Of a stretch of DNA of 64,000 bases, positions 9,098 to 17,773 are shown one piece after another; the first letter of the stretch is position 1; every line of letters begins with the position of its first letter. The notes beneath the pieces were generated by a model that saw nothing but the letters and a program-made list of their open reading frames with translations, was not told where the DNA came from and searched no databases. The translations under genes and the position numbers were made by a program. Location: contig NZ_LMUF01000052.1 of NCBI RefSeq assembly GCF_009766085.1, forward strand, positions 428,392 through 492,391, given 5' to 3'. This stretch comes from Burkholderia sp. S171. GTDB taxonomy: Bacteria > Pseudomonadota > Gammaproteobacteria > Burkholderiales > Burkholderiaceae.

Positions 9098-10264
9098 TCA
9101 GTTTGCAAGGCGCGCAAGCCATGGGCGCAGCGCATCTTTTTCTTCAAGTCCGAAGCCTGCTGCATCGGTCGGACGCACGAGTCCGCCGCCCACGCCGCAC
9201 CCCGCCGGATATCCGCCGAAGGGCTGGAACACGCCCGGATACGCTTCGCACCCGCCAAGCTCCAATCCAACGGCAATATGAAGGTTGATGAGATGGCCAC
9301 CGTGCGGGTAAGCCTGCGCGCGGTTAAAGCCCCGGCTCTCGATAACGTCAATCATTCGCGCGTATTCAGTCAGTCCGTAGGCCAGGCCCGCGTCCATCTG
9401 GAAGATGTCTTTGCCCGGTCGCATGCCGCCAAAGAGCGCGAGGTTTTTTACATCGGGGACGGAGAACAGGTTCTCGCCGGTGGCAATCCTGCCCGTGTAG
9501 GCCTGCGCGACCTGACGATTCAAATCGAAGTCGAGCGGGTCGCCGATCTCTTCGTACCAGCGCAGGTCATACGGCGTGATGGCTTCGGCGTACGCAAGCG
9601 CGGTTTGCAAATCGAAGCGGCCGTTTGCATCGACTGCGAGGCGCTGCCCTGCCCCCGCAACCGTCAACGCTGCTTCTATGCGGGCAAGGTCCTTCTCGAG
9701 GCTCGCTCCACCAATCTTCATCTTGAACGCATCGAAGCCCAGCTCGCGATAAGCACTGAATTCGTCGACCAGACGCTGCGTGCTTTCTTCAGGATAGTAG
9801 TAACCCCCTGCCGCGTAGACGTTCACGCCTTCGGCCTTCCCTTGCCTGCCGTAATGTCGCGCGATAGTGACGTGCGCCGGTTCATCCAGCAGCTTTGCAT
9901 TCAGGTCCCAGACGGCCAGCTCGATTGCACCCGCCGCTGCAGCACGATCGCCGTGACCTCCAGGCTTCTCATTGCGCATGATGGTCCGCAACACTTTCTC
10001 CGGGTCAAAACAGTGCCCCGATGCATCGAGCAAAGCGTCAGGCTCCGCCGCCATAAGACGGGGAATCATCCGGTCGCGCAGGATGCCGCCCTGAGCATAT
10101 CGGCCGATGGAGTCGAACGCATAACCCGTGACCGGCTTGCCGTTACGCATCACGTCAGTTTCCAGCGCGACGAGCGATACGTCATGTTCAGCGAAACTCA
10201 CGAGGGCGTTCGCCACGTTGCCTTCCAGAGGGACGGATATTTCCCTGACCGCAGTAATACGCAT
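9098..10264 (-). CDS. Mandelate racemase/muconate lactonizing-family enzyme, D(-)-tartrate dehydratase-like
   Basis: This 388-aa enolase-superfamily protein resembles the characterised D-tartrate dehydratase of Bradyrhizobium along its whole length as I recall that sequence: the N-terminal VREIS, the NEKPGGHG and VYAAGGYYYP blocks, and the C-terminal LFQP-like segment (here VFQPFGGYP). Catalytic features are the KxK motif K181-M-K183, metal ligands D212 in VDANG, E238/E239 in WYEEIGDP and E264 in ATGENLF, and H321/H324 in PHGGH. It would dehydrate D-tartrate or a related acid sugar to an alpha-keto acid (oxaloacetate from tartrate). ATG 10264 has a GGA site upstream. It sits between the symporter and the lyase in one apparent operon. 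Confidence 0.85.
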   Translation of the reverse strand: MRITAVREISVPLEGNVANALVSFAEHDVSLVALETDVMRNGKPVTGYAFDSIGRYAQGGILRDRMIPRLMAAEPDALLDASGHCFDPEKVLRTIMRNEKPGGHGDRAAAAGAIELAVWDLNAKLLDEPAHVTIARHYGRQGKAEGVNVYAAGGYYYPEESTQRLVDEFSAYRELGFDAFKMKIGGASLEKDLARIEAALTVAGAGQRLAVDANGRFDLQTALAYAEAITPYDLRWYEEIGDPLDFDLNRQVAQAYTGRIATGENLFSVPDVKNLALFGGMRPGKDIFQMDAGLAYGLTEYARMIDVIESRGFNRAQAYPHGGHLINLHIAVGLELGGCEAYPGVFQPFGGYPAGCGVGGGLVRPTDAAGFGLEEKDALRPWLARLAN

Positions 10265-10283
10265 GACTAATCCTTTTTTGAAA

Positions 10284-11630
10284 TCAGATGACTTTTCCCG
10301 GAGCGGTGCCGAATACGCGCTGGTACTCGCTGCGTGCGGCGCTCTCATCAAACTCGCCGGTCGACTTGGCGATCACGAGCGTTGCCACGCTATTACCCAT
10401 CGCGTTGCAGATGGAGACCGCCTGCGATGTGAATCGATTAATGCCGAAAAGAATGGGCAAACCTTCAATGGGCAACATGCCCGATGCAGTGACCGTTGCC
10501 GCAAACACGATGAACGTACCGCCCGATACCGTAGCTGCGCCCTTGGACGTAATCAGCATGATGACAAGCAGGCCAAGCTGCTGATGCAGGTCGAGCGGCA
10601 CGCCATAGGCATTGGCGATAAACATCACGCAGAGCGACATGTAGACTGCGGTGCCGTCGAGATTGAACGCATAGCCGGTGGGAAGAACCAGACCTGTCGA
10701 TTGACGCGAACATCCAAGCCGTTCGAGCTTCTCGAACAGCCGGGGCAATGCGCTTTCTGACGACGCGGTGGCGAACAGCAGGAAGATTTCGTCCTTGAAG
10801 TAGCGCAAGAAGCGGAACACGTTGAAGCCAGATAAACGCAGCACGATGCCGAGCACTACAACAACAAAGAACGCGAGCGACAGATACATCACGATGAGCA
10901 AATAGCCGAGGGAAATCACGGCATTCATGCCACTGCTTCCAATCGCAAAAGCGATTGAGCCGAACGCGCCCAGCGGCGCAAATTTCATGATGACGTCGAC
11001 GAACTTGAAGAAACAGTCGGACATCCGCGACAGCGCATGCTCGACGCTGCCGCGCTGGTCCTGGTTCAGCATCAGGACCGCTGCACCAAAGCCGATGGCG
11101 ATCACGAGGACCTGTAGCAGGGAACCGCTCGCGAAGGCCCCCACGAAATTATCCGGGACCAAGGTGAGCAGAAAATGTTCGACCGAGACCGCTCCGGCCT
11201 TGCCGTATTGCGCATGAGCGGCAGCTGCTGCCTCCGGGCTCTGCGTAAGATGCATGCCCATTCCAACGCCGGACAGGTTGGCGATCACCATGCTCAGTGC
11301 AAGCGCAATGGTCGATACGACCTCGAAGTAGATCAGCGCACGCAGCCCGATACGGCCGACGTTCTTGAGGTCACCCGCGGCAACAATACCTAACACCACG
11401 TTCAGGAAAACGAGCGGCGCGACAATCATCTTGATGAGCCGCAAGAAGATATCGCCTAGTACCTTCATGTCGACCGCGAGCTTCGGGGCGACGAAACCAA
11501 GCGTGATACCAAGCACGATCCCCACCACAATCTGGACGCCGAGCCGGGCGTAGAGAGGCGTCTTCCTGCGCGCAATTACCGGCTCCGCGTCAGGGCCCTG
11601 ATGAGGCCCGGTCTCCGTATGAACAGCCAT
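10284..11630 (-). CDS. Dicarboxylate/amino acid:cation symporter (DAACS family, DctA/GltP-like)
   Basis: This 448-aa inner-membrane transporter has about eight helices and two re-entrant loops. Family marks include the serine-rich loop ASSESALPRLFEKL, the NLDGTAVY motif and the C-terminal segment around FGINRFTSQAVSICNAMGNSVATLV, where DctA has a closely similar block. It would import a C4-dicarboxylate or tartrate-like acid with protons or sodium. It is the first gene of a minus-strand operon with the dehydratase and lyase and is divergent from the GntR regulator, with a palindromic site in between. This supports substrate-induced uptake and catabolism of a hydroxy-dicarboxylic acid; the precise substrate is inferred from the dehydratase. 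Confidence 0.92.
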   Translation of the reverse strand: MAVHTETGPHQGPDAEPVIARRKTPLYARLGVQIVVGIVLGITLGFVAPKLAVDMKVLGDIFLRLIKMIVAPLVFLNVVLGIVAAGDLKNVGRIGLRALIYFEVVSTIALALSMVIANLSGVGMGMHLTQSPEAAAAAHAQYGKAGAVSVEHFLLTLVPDNFVGAFASGSLLQVLVIAIGFGAAVLMLNQDQRGSVEHALSRMSDCFFKFVDVIMKFAPLGAFGSIAFAIGSSGMNAVISLGYLLIVMYLSLAFFVVVVLGIVLRLSGFNVFRFLRYFKDEIFLLFATASSESALPRLFEKLERLGCSRQSTGLVLPTGYAFNLDGTAVYMSLCVMFIANAYGVPLDLHQQLGLLVIMLITSKGAATVSGGTFIVFAATVTASGMLPIEGLPILFGINRFTSQAVSICNAMGNSVATLVIAKSTGEFDESAARSEYQRVFGTAPGKVI

Positions 11631-11682
11631 GCTCTTCTCCAGGTTCAGCGGCTGCCCAGACAGGGAGCGGCACGCTTAATAT

Positions 11683-11709
11683 GTCCGTACTTGTTTTATA
11701 TGTACGGAC
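11683..11709. promoter_or_regulatory. Probable operator in the symporter/gntR divergent promoter region
   Basis: GTCCGTAC at 11683-11690 is the exact reverse complement of GTACGGAC at 11702-11709, separated by an AT-rich 11-base spacer. The symmetry and its position about 50 bases before the symporter start make it a good candidate for binding by the divergent GntR/HutC-type regulator. Confidence 0.6.
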
Positions 11710-11720
11710 TATATTAGTTC

Positions 11721-11737
11721 TTGACGCGATCCGTCAA
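11721..11737. promoter_or_regulatory. Second palindrome in the symporter/gntR intergenic region
   Basis: TTGACG 11721-11726 pairs with CGTCAA 11732-11737 around a 5-base centre. TTGACG could also serve as a plus-strand -35 box for the regulator gene, so the palindrome may overlap a promoter. A matching -10 box is not clear. Confidence 0.35.
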
Positions 11738-11871
11738 TTTCGGGTTTACCTTGATGAATACCCTTGTTTAACCCGAAGCGGCCTGAGCGCTTGGCAATGC
11801 GCGTGCTGCAAGCTAGCATTAGCGCGCCGCAGCATTACAGCGGCTTTAAAACCAGAAAAGGATTGAACCAG

Positions 11872-12597
11872 ATGAAACCCCGGTACGCCGAATTGGCAGA
11901 GCAGCTCATCCAGGCTATCGGCGACGGAACGTTCGAAGTGGGCTCCGCGTTGCCTAGTGAGCTGGACCTGTCCGCCCAGTACGGCGTCAGCCGTGCGACG
12001 GTGCGCTCAGCGTTGGAGCGGGTACAGAACCTTGGCCTGATATCGCGGCGCAAGCGCGCCGGCATACGTGTGGAAGCGACCAAACCTCGCGTGGCATTCG
12101 ACCAGTCGCTCTCCAGCGTCGAGGACCTGATTCAGTTCGCGGTCGTCACCGAGCGTATTGTGCAGTCGGTCACCGAAGTGTCGGCGAGCCCATCACTGGC
12201 CGCGCAGTTGGGCGTGGTGACCGGCTCGCGCTGGCTCAGGACTGAAATGCTGCGGGTGGATCCTGCGAAGCCGGACACACCCATCTGCTGGACAGACGTT
12301 TACCTCGAGCCCACTTTAGGCGCGGGTATCCGGCGCGAGTTGCGCAAAAGCACCGGCCTGATCTGTGAAATGGTGGAGCAGCGTTTCGGCCGCGTGGTGA
12401 AAGAAGTGCGGCAGGAAATCCGCGCGATAGGCGTACCCGCTCGCATCGCCAAGCAGCTTATGAGCGAACCCGAAGGACACGCGCTCGAGATTACGCGGCA
12501 CTACGTCGATGAAAACGGCATTGTCTTCGAGGCGACGGTCAGCGTGTTTCCCGCCGACCGTTTCACGTACTCACTGCAGCTTCGACGGCACGATTGA
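11872..12597 (+). CDS. GntR-family (HutC/UTRA) transcriptional regulator
   Basis: A 241-aa regulator. Residues 1-70 form the GntR winged helix, with the family motif LPSELDLSAQYGVSRATVRSAL. Residues about 85-235 form a UTRA effector-binding domain with the TEMLRVDP and VYLEP elements. ATG 11872 begins directly with MKPRYAELAEQL, the usual GntR start; the open frame upstream to 11764 does not look coding. It is divergent from the symporter-dehydratase-lyase operon and probably represses it until the substrate or an intermediate binds. It converges on the MCP gene, 24 bases away. Confidence 0.9.
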   Translation: MKPRYAELAEQLIQAIGDGTFEVGSALPSELDLSAQYGVSRATVRSALERVQNLGLISRRKRAGIRVEATKPRVAFDQSLSSVEDLIQFAVVTERIVQSVTEVSASPSLAAQLGVVTGSRWLRTEMLRVDPAKPDTPICWTDVYLEPTLGAGIRRELRKSTGLICEMVEQRFGRVVKEVRQEIRAIGVPARIAKQLMSEPEGHALEITRHYVDENGIVFEATVSVFPADRFTYSLQLRRHD

Positions 12598-12621
12598 TTG
12601 CGTCAGTGACGCTCTAAAAAC

Positions 12622-14145
12622 TTAGATGCGAAAGCGCACAGCCGCTTCGCGCAGTATCTGCGCCTGCTCAGCCAGCGACACGGCCGCCGCCGTTGTCTCT
12701 TCAACCAGCGCGGCGTTTTGCTGCGTGACTTCGTCCATTTGCGACACCGCGCGATTGACCTGTGCAATGCCGTCGCTCTGTTCCTTCGATGCAGCGGACA
12801 CTTCGCTCATGATGTCGTTCACTCTCTGAATCGAGCGGACGATTTCGTCCATGGTCGTGCCCGCGGTGCCGACCAGGCCCGTACCTTCCGCCACGCTCAC
12901 CGCAGCGCTATCGATAAGCGCCTTGATCTCTTTCGCCGCGCTCGCCGAGCGCTGCGCAAGCGTTCGAACTTCGGTTGCGACTACGGCGAAACCCCGGCCT
13001 TGTTCACCGGCACGCGCCGCTTCAACGGCCGCGTTCAACGCGAGAATGTTGGTCTGGAAAGCAATGCCTTCGATAGTGCCAATATTCGTGGCAATTTTCG
13101 CCGACTGACTGCTGATCCCCGACATGGTGTCGATCACGCGGCCCATCATCGCGCCACCGGTTTCCGCGATCTTCGCGGCCTCGCTTGCCAGGTTGCTCGC
13201 GGTGTGGGCGCTTTCGTTGTTCTGCCTGACCGTCGCCGTCAGTTGTTCCATGCTGGCCGCCGTTTCCTCCAAGGCTGCAGCCTGCGATTCCGTTCGACGT
13301 GACAGATCCGCATTGCCCGATGCAATCTCATGGGTTGCGGTCGCCATCGACTCGCTGCTTGTACGAACTGTCGATACGGTTTCACCGAGACCGCTTTGCA
13401 TCGTGGCTAAACCTCGCAGCAGTGCGCTCATCTCGTCGCGGCCGTGCGCTTCGATACGCTGTGACAGGTCACCCCGCGCCATGGACGCGCACGCATCGAG
13501 CGCCTGCGCTAAAGGCCGCGAAATCGCCCGGTGCAGGCCGACAGCACTCGCCAATGCGACCGCTACCGCGAGGAAGAACAGGATGCCCGAAGCGAGGCTG
13601 ACGGCTTGCAGCGTCGACTGGAACTGTTCGTAGTTGCTTGCCCCGTGTTGCATCAGGTAGTCGTTGAGCTCGTTCGTGCTTTTGGTCAGCGCAAGCGAAA
13701 CGACCGGCATGACGGTCATCGTGAGGCGGTCTGCCGTCGCTGCGTCTCCGGTTTGCAACGCCTGCAATGTCGGCTCGATAGCGCCGGTGACGAGGCTATC
13801 GAAGGTCGCGGATACATTGTCCGCCAGACGCTGTTCGCCGGCGCTTTTGGGCAACGCCAGATAACGCGCGTAAGCCTTGCGCGCCGGGTCGATGTAACTG
13901 CGTGCCTTCGTCACCAATGCCTGGACATCGGGGGCTTGCGGGTGAAGCAGCGCGCGGTCCATTGAGACCCGCGCAATCGCCTGCCTGAACGCGGAACAGG
14001 GCGCGCCGGGGCTGAAGATTATTCGTCGATACCTCGATAAAGCAAACGAAGCGTTCGAGATCACGGTGACGGTCCACCCTGCCGACAGGATGGCCGTTTC
14101 AATGCGGTTGCGGCGCGACCGGCCGTAAGAAGCTTGTGCTGGCAA
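12622..14145 (-). CDS. Methyl-accepting chemotaxis protein with an abnormal N-terminus (possibly 5'-damaged)
   Basis: The frame encodes up to 507 aa from a TTG codon. From about residue 62 (MDRALLHP) onward it is a normal Tar-type chemoreceptor: a four-helix ligand domain, one membrane helix around residues 190-215, a HAMP domain, and the signalling tip with [30 protein letters not shown]. What is missing is the first membrane helix. The first about 60 residues are not hydrophobic and do not resemble any receptor, and a +1/-1 frame just upstream reads [14 protein letters not shown], which would join smoothly to [13 protein letters not shown] infer a frameshift near 13985-14000 plus 5' loss. 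The receptor probably cannot insert properly in the membrane. It converges on gntR. Confidence 0.75.
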   Translation of the reverse strand: MPAQASYGRSRRNRIETAILSAGWTVTVISNASFALSRYRRIIFSPGAPCSAFRQAIARVSMDRALLHPQAPDVQALVTKARSYIDPARKAYARYLALPKSAGEQRLADNVSATFDSLVTGAIEPTLQALQTGDAATADRLTMTVMPVVSLALTKSTNELNDYLMQHGASNYEQFQSTLQAVSLASGILFFLAVAVALASAVGLHRAISRPLAQALDACASMARGDLSQRIEAHGRDEMSALLRGLATMQSGLGETVSTVRTSSESMATATHEIASGNADLSRRTESQAAALEETAASMEQLTATVRQNNESAHTASNLASEAAKIAETGGAMMGRVIDTMSGISSQSAKIATNIGTIEGIAFQTNILALNAAVEAARAGEQGRGFAVVATEVRTLAQRSASAAKEIKALIDSAAVSVAEGTGLVGTAGTTMDEIVRSIQRVNDIMSEVSAASKEQSDGIAQVNRAVSQMDEVTQQNAALVEETTAAAVSLAEQAQILREAAVRFRI

Positions 14146-14598
14146 CCGCCCTTAATTTTCATCAAGGATGAAACCGGCGCTGCGAGCGCTCCGTCCCAAC
14201 GCGCTTTCCCCAACGTTGCCGGCGCCAAAAGCATTGCAGGCGAACGGAATATCCTGGAACGCGGCGACCTGTACCGATCCCAATACATCACCTACGCTCA
14301 GGTCGGGCAACGCAGAAATACTCGCTGAAGGCAGCAAGATGACAGGACGCGGTTTGCCATCGCCCGGAACGCTGAAGCCGGCGGCGGCCGGCACCGAGAG
14401 GTATCGACAAACCCTAAAAACAAGCCACAGAAGTGCTCGCGTATTTTTCACATTCTCACGGCTTTGCGCCGCTCCTTGCGTCGGGTCGCTAAGTGCGTGC
14501 ATCGTCGTCACCCGCGCGCGGCGCAGGGCTTGGTTAAGGTGCGTCACTGCGGGTTCTCGCCTCATCGACTTGTCGCTGCGCCCGCACTGCCGTGAAAA
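14146..14598. other. Intergenic region between MCP and fliD with two opposed spurious-looking frames
   Basis: About 450 bases. One long frame on each strand (14168-14602 plus, 144 aa; 14152-14565 minus, 137 aa) covers most of it. Neither has a recognisable domain or strong ribosome site. The plus frame is rich in P, A, R and S, as shadow frames in high-GC DNA are. I do not call either a gene. Confidence 0.5.
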
Positions 14599-16194
14599 TT
14601 AACCCGGCTTGCCTTTCGCCAGCGCACCATCACTGTTAGCACCGCCAAACAATTGCGTCAGGTACTGCGAGTTCTTGTTCATCGTCGCCATGACCGTGTT
14701 GAGCGCCGTGAACTGCGCCTGGTACTGGTGAGTGAGCTGAGCCGAGTAGCTTGCCAGGGTGTCCTGCTGCGTGCTGATGCCCTTGAGGTCCGCGTTGAGC
14801 GGATCCTGGTTATTCGCAATCAGCCCCTTCTCTCCCAGGAATCCGTTCAGGCTCTTCGTCATCTTCGCGGCCACACCGGTCGTCGAATTGAACAGGGCCG
14901 CCACCCCCTGCGGATCGCTCGTCAGCTCGTTGGTAATCTTCGTGCCGTCAGCGCTAAGGGTCGCGTCCTTGTTCAGCGTAATGCCGATCGCACCAAGCGA
15001 GATGTTCGAACTGCCGTTCTTGACGCCGCCGCTGACAATACTCGCGAGCGTGCTCTTGATCGTGTTGAACATGGCGTTGCCAAGCAGCGGGCCGCCTTGC
15101 GAACCCTTCGCTTTCGAACTGTCGAAACCGGCAACCTGGCCATAGGTTGTGACCAGGGTGTTATAGAGGTTGACGAAGTTGTTGATGGCGGCCGACGCCG
15201 ACGTGGTGTCCTGTGCCACGGTCAACGTCTGCGGCGTGCCGGCAGGCGCGCCAATGGCCGCAGCGGTCAGGTTCAGCGTGACACCCTGGATCGCCGAGGT
15301 CACCGTGTTGCTCGAACTTGTGCCGGCCGTGCCGTCGATGGTGAACATGGCATCTTTGGCGGATTCGGTCTGCGTCCACGGGCTCGTGACGGACGCCGAT
15401 GCAACGGTCGAGATGTCCGCGGCGCTGGCGCCGGCCGTGGATGTCACGCCGAAGCTCGACAGCCCCGCGTCGTCGGTCACAGTGCCCACTGAAACATTGA
15501 TCGTATTCGATGCACCCGTGGCCGATGAACGCAAGATCAAGTGCGCGCCGTCCGTGCCCGTCACGACAGTCGCCGTGACGCCGGGATTGCTCGACGACGC
15601 GTTGATCGCGCTCGCAATGCCGCTCACGGTGTTGTTCGCCGACGTGATGTCGACGCTCATCGACTTGTTTCCAACCGAGACGTTCATCGTGCCGGTGCCC
15701 AGTGCGGTTGCTGCACCGAACGCTGCCGACGACAACGTCTGCGCGCTGGCAATTTGCGTCACCGCAATGGAATAGCTGCCGGTCGCCGCACCGCTGCTGC
15801 CGCTTGCCGTCAGTCCTGTGCCGTCGGCCGTCAAGGTGAACTTCCCGAGAGCGGTCCCGTCCGCGAGCGGCGCAATGCCCGCCTGCAATGCCGATAATCC
15901 TGCTTGCAAAGCGCCGATCGCCGAGAGCTTGGTGTTGTCGTTTCTCTGCTGCGCGATCAACGAGCCGGTCTGGCCCGCCACCTTCGCGTTGACGAGGCTC
16001 GTGACCAGCGACGAGACATCCAGCGACGCGTTGCCCGTCGAGCCGCTGATGACGGACTGCGCGGCGGCCGCCCTGGCCGAGTTGGCGGCAGCCGTCGTGT
16101 CGGCCGCGCTCGAGATGGCGTTGGCCGAGGTCGCGGTGACGGTGGCCGGTGTGGGCACGCTTGAAGCGCTGGACGCGCTGGAAATCGTCGACAT
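14599..16194 (-). CDS. fliD: Flagellar filament capping protein FliD
   Basis: This 531-aa secreted flagellar protein would form the cap (hook-associated protein 2) at which flagellin is added. The FliD N-terminal domain begins around residue 56 with SLDVSSLVTSLVNAK, and the C-terminal coiled-coil domain ends with YSAQLTHQYQAQFTALNTVMATMN. The middle is the usual Ser/Thr/Ala/Gly-rich variable region. The protein has an unusually long Ser/Ala/Thr-rich leader of about 55 residues before the conserved SLDVSSLV. ATG 16194 is chosen because a GGAG lies 8 bases upstream. No fliS, fliT or flagellin gene is near, so this is an orphan copy within the window. Confidence 0.9.
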   Translation of the reverse strand: MSTISSASSASSVPTPATVTATSANAISSAADTTAAANSARAAAAQSVISGSTGNASLDVSSLVTSLVNAKVAGQTGSLIAQQRNDNTKLSAIGALQAGLSALQAGIAPLADGTALGKFTLTADGTGLTASGSSGAATGSYSIAVTQIASAQTLSSAAFGAATALGTGTMNVSVGNKSMSVDITSANNTVSGIASAINASSSNPGVTATVVTGTDGAHLILRSSATGASNTINVSVGTVTDDAGLSSFGVTSTAGASAADISTVASASVTSPWTQTESAKDAMFTIDGTAGTSSSNTVTSAIQGVTLNLTAAAIGAPAGTPQTLTVAQDTTSASAAINNFVNLYNTLVTTYGQVAGFDSSKAKGSQGGPLLGNAMFNTIKSTLASIVSGGVKNGSSNISLGAIGITLNKDATLSADGTKITNELTSDPQGVAALFNSTTGVAAKMTKSLNGFLGEKGLIANNQDPLNADLKGISTQQDTLASYSAQLTHQYQAQFTALNTVMATMNKNSQYLTQLFGGANSDGALAKGKPG

Positions 16195-16796
16195 TAAAAT
16201 GCTCCGTACATAGGGTCTATTCACGCATTCATGGTTGCGCACTTCCGCCAAGGGTGAAACGGCGAGCAACACGCGCCTCCCGCAGGTTCTTTCCAAACCT
16301 TTAAAAAGATTTCTGCGCGTCCCGCCGGAATTTTTGATTTTTATTTCAATATTTTTTCGCGGATGCTTGAGCGCGAGGCACGACTACGTCCAGTCAGAAC
16401 CTGCCGATCACCCACGCGTTCCCGCTCGGCCTACTGGAAGCCTTCGTGGCGGCAACGTTCAGTTGCTGTTTCATCGAGGCACCGTTCTTGCGTCTCAAGG
16501 ACCGTCTCTCACCGTCTCGCGACCCGCCTGCAACGCAGTCCGGCGGCCATAGGCGAACGATCCTCTGAAAATTCAAACGCTTATGCGGGAATCGAAGACG
16601 GATAAACCGGCCCCTCGTTGTGTCGGCCGCCATGTCCGCCAGTCGCGCGCACGATACGGCCGGGTGAAACGGTCGACCGATGTTTGTTTGTTTTCGAAGC
16701 TCATCCGCCAATCCAGTACACTTATTACATTGAAAGCAATGGTCCAGACCAGAGATCCTTGGTCCGGGGTTTGATAGTTAAGAAGGAGAAACGTAC
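16195..16796. other. Intergenic region between divergent fliD and the aldolase gene
   Basis: About 600 bases holding the divergent promoters. Bases 16300-16365 are AT-rich and lie upstream of fliD. On the minus strand TAAAGGTTT near 16295-16303 resembles a flagellar sigma-28 -35 box, but I see no convincing matching -10. Short frames here (for example 16394-16711 minus) have no recognisable features and are not called. Confidence 0.45.
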
Positions 16797-17693
16797 GTGG
16801 CTAATGACAAGATGCTGGCGCAAATGAGTAACAAACCGGGGTTTATCGCCGCCCTCGACCAGAGTGGCGGATCCACCCCTGGCGCCCTGAAGGCGTATGG
16901 AATTCCAGAGAGCGACTACAGCGGCGACGCTGAGATGTTCAAGCTGATGCACGAGATGCGGGTACGCATCATGACCGCACCCGCCTTCACCGGCGACAAG
17001 GTTATCGGCGCCATTCTGTTTGAAGCCACCATGGACGGACAGGCAGAAGGAAAATCCGTCCCGGCCTTCCTGTGGGAAGACCGCGGCGTGGTTCCTTTCC
17101 TGAAAGTGGACAAGGGGCTTGAGGCCGAAGCCAACGGCGTGCGTCTAATGAAACCGATCCCCGGGCTGGACACGCTGCTTGAGCGGGCGGTCAAGCTGGG
17201 CGTATTCGGTACGAAGATGCGCTCGGTTATCGACCATGCGTCGCAGGAAGGAATCGCGGCCATCGTCAAGCAGCAGTTCGAAGTTGCGGCGCAAATCCAG
17301 GCGCACGGTCTGGTGCCAATCCTGGAACCCGAAGTGTCGATCAACAGTCCGGACAAGGCGGCAGCGGAAGCCATTCTTCTGGCTGAACTGCTCAAGGGCC
17401 TCGAGGCGTTGCCCGATGGCAGCAAGGTCATGATCAAGCTGACCATCCCGGACGCGGTGGATCTCTATCGTCCGTTGATCGAGCACCCCGCCGTCGTGCG
17501 CGTGGTAGCGCTCTCGGGCGGCTACGCGCGGACCGACGCATGCACGCGCCTCGCGAAGAACCACGGCATGATCGCCAGCTTCTCCCGTGCGCTGATCAAC
17601 GAACTCAAGAAGTCGATGAGCGACAGCGAGTTCGACGCAACGCTGGCAACGTCGGTTGATGAGATCTATCAGGCCTCGGTTGAAAAGGTCTGA
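16797..17693 (+). CDS. Class I fructose-bisphosphate aldolase (bacterial short type)
   Basis: This 298-aa enzyme cleaves fructose-1,6-bisphosphate to dihydroxyacetone phosphate and glyceraldehyde-3-phosphate through a lysine Schiff base, without metal. The sequence follows the short class I family known from Staphylococcus almost block for block: GFIAALDQSGGSTPGALK, FGTKMRS, VPILEPEV and MIKLTIP (the last probably carrying a catalytic lysine), then VVALSGGYAR. The start is GTG 16797, set by the AAGGAG site 8-13 bases upstream. A clear terminator follows, so it is monocistronic. Beta-proteobacteria normally use a class II aldolase for glycolysis, so this is probably an auxiliary or conditional enzyme. 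Confidence 0.92.
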   Translation: MANDKMLAQMSNKPGFIAALDQSGGSTPGALKAYGIPESDYSGDAEMFKLMHEMRVRIMTAPAFTGDKVIGAILFEATMDGQAEGKSVPAFLWEDRGVVPFLKVDKGLEAEANGVRLMKPIPGLDTLLERAVKLGVFGTKMRSVIDHASQEGIAAIVKQQFEVAAQIQAHGLVPILEPEVSINSPDKAAAEAILLAELLKGLEALPDGSKVMIKLTIPDAVDLYRPLIEHPAVVRVVALSGGYARTDACTRLAKNHGMIASFSRALINELKKSMSDSEFDATLATSVDEIYQASVEKV

Positions 17694-17734
17694 TTATTAG
17701 CTCTCGAAGCAGGTTTCAAAGCAAAGTTTGATGC

Positions 17735-17773
17735 AGGCCGCACTTGAAGCATGAGTGCGGCCTTTCTGTTATG
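17735..17773 (+). terminator. Rho-independent terminator of the aldolase gene
   Basis: AGGCCGCACT 17735-17744 pairs perfectly with AGTGCGGCCT 17754-17763 around a 9-base loop and is followed by TTCTGTTAT. This is a strong plus-strand terminator 41 bases after the aldolase stop codon. Confidence 0.85.

Noticed and set aside
14152-14602. Long overlapping frames on both strands between the MCP and fliD genes
   Set aside because: No ribosome site, domain or typical amino-acid composition; they look like GC-driven shadow frames of each other.
16235-16711. Short frames on both strands upstream of the aldolase gene
   Set aside because: Arg/Ser/Pro-rich composition, no motif or ribosome site, and they overlap the divergent promoter region.
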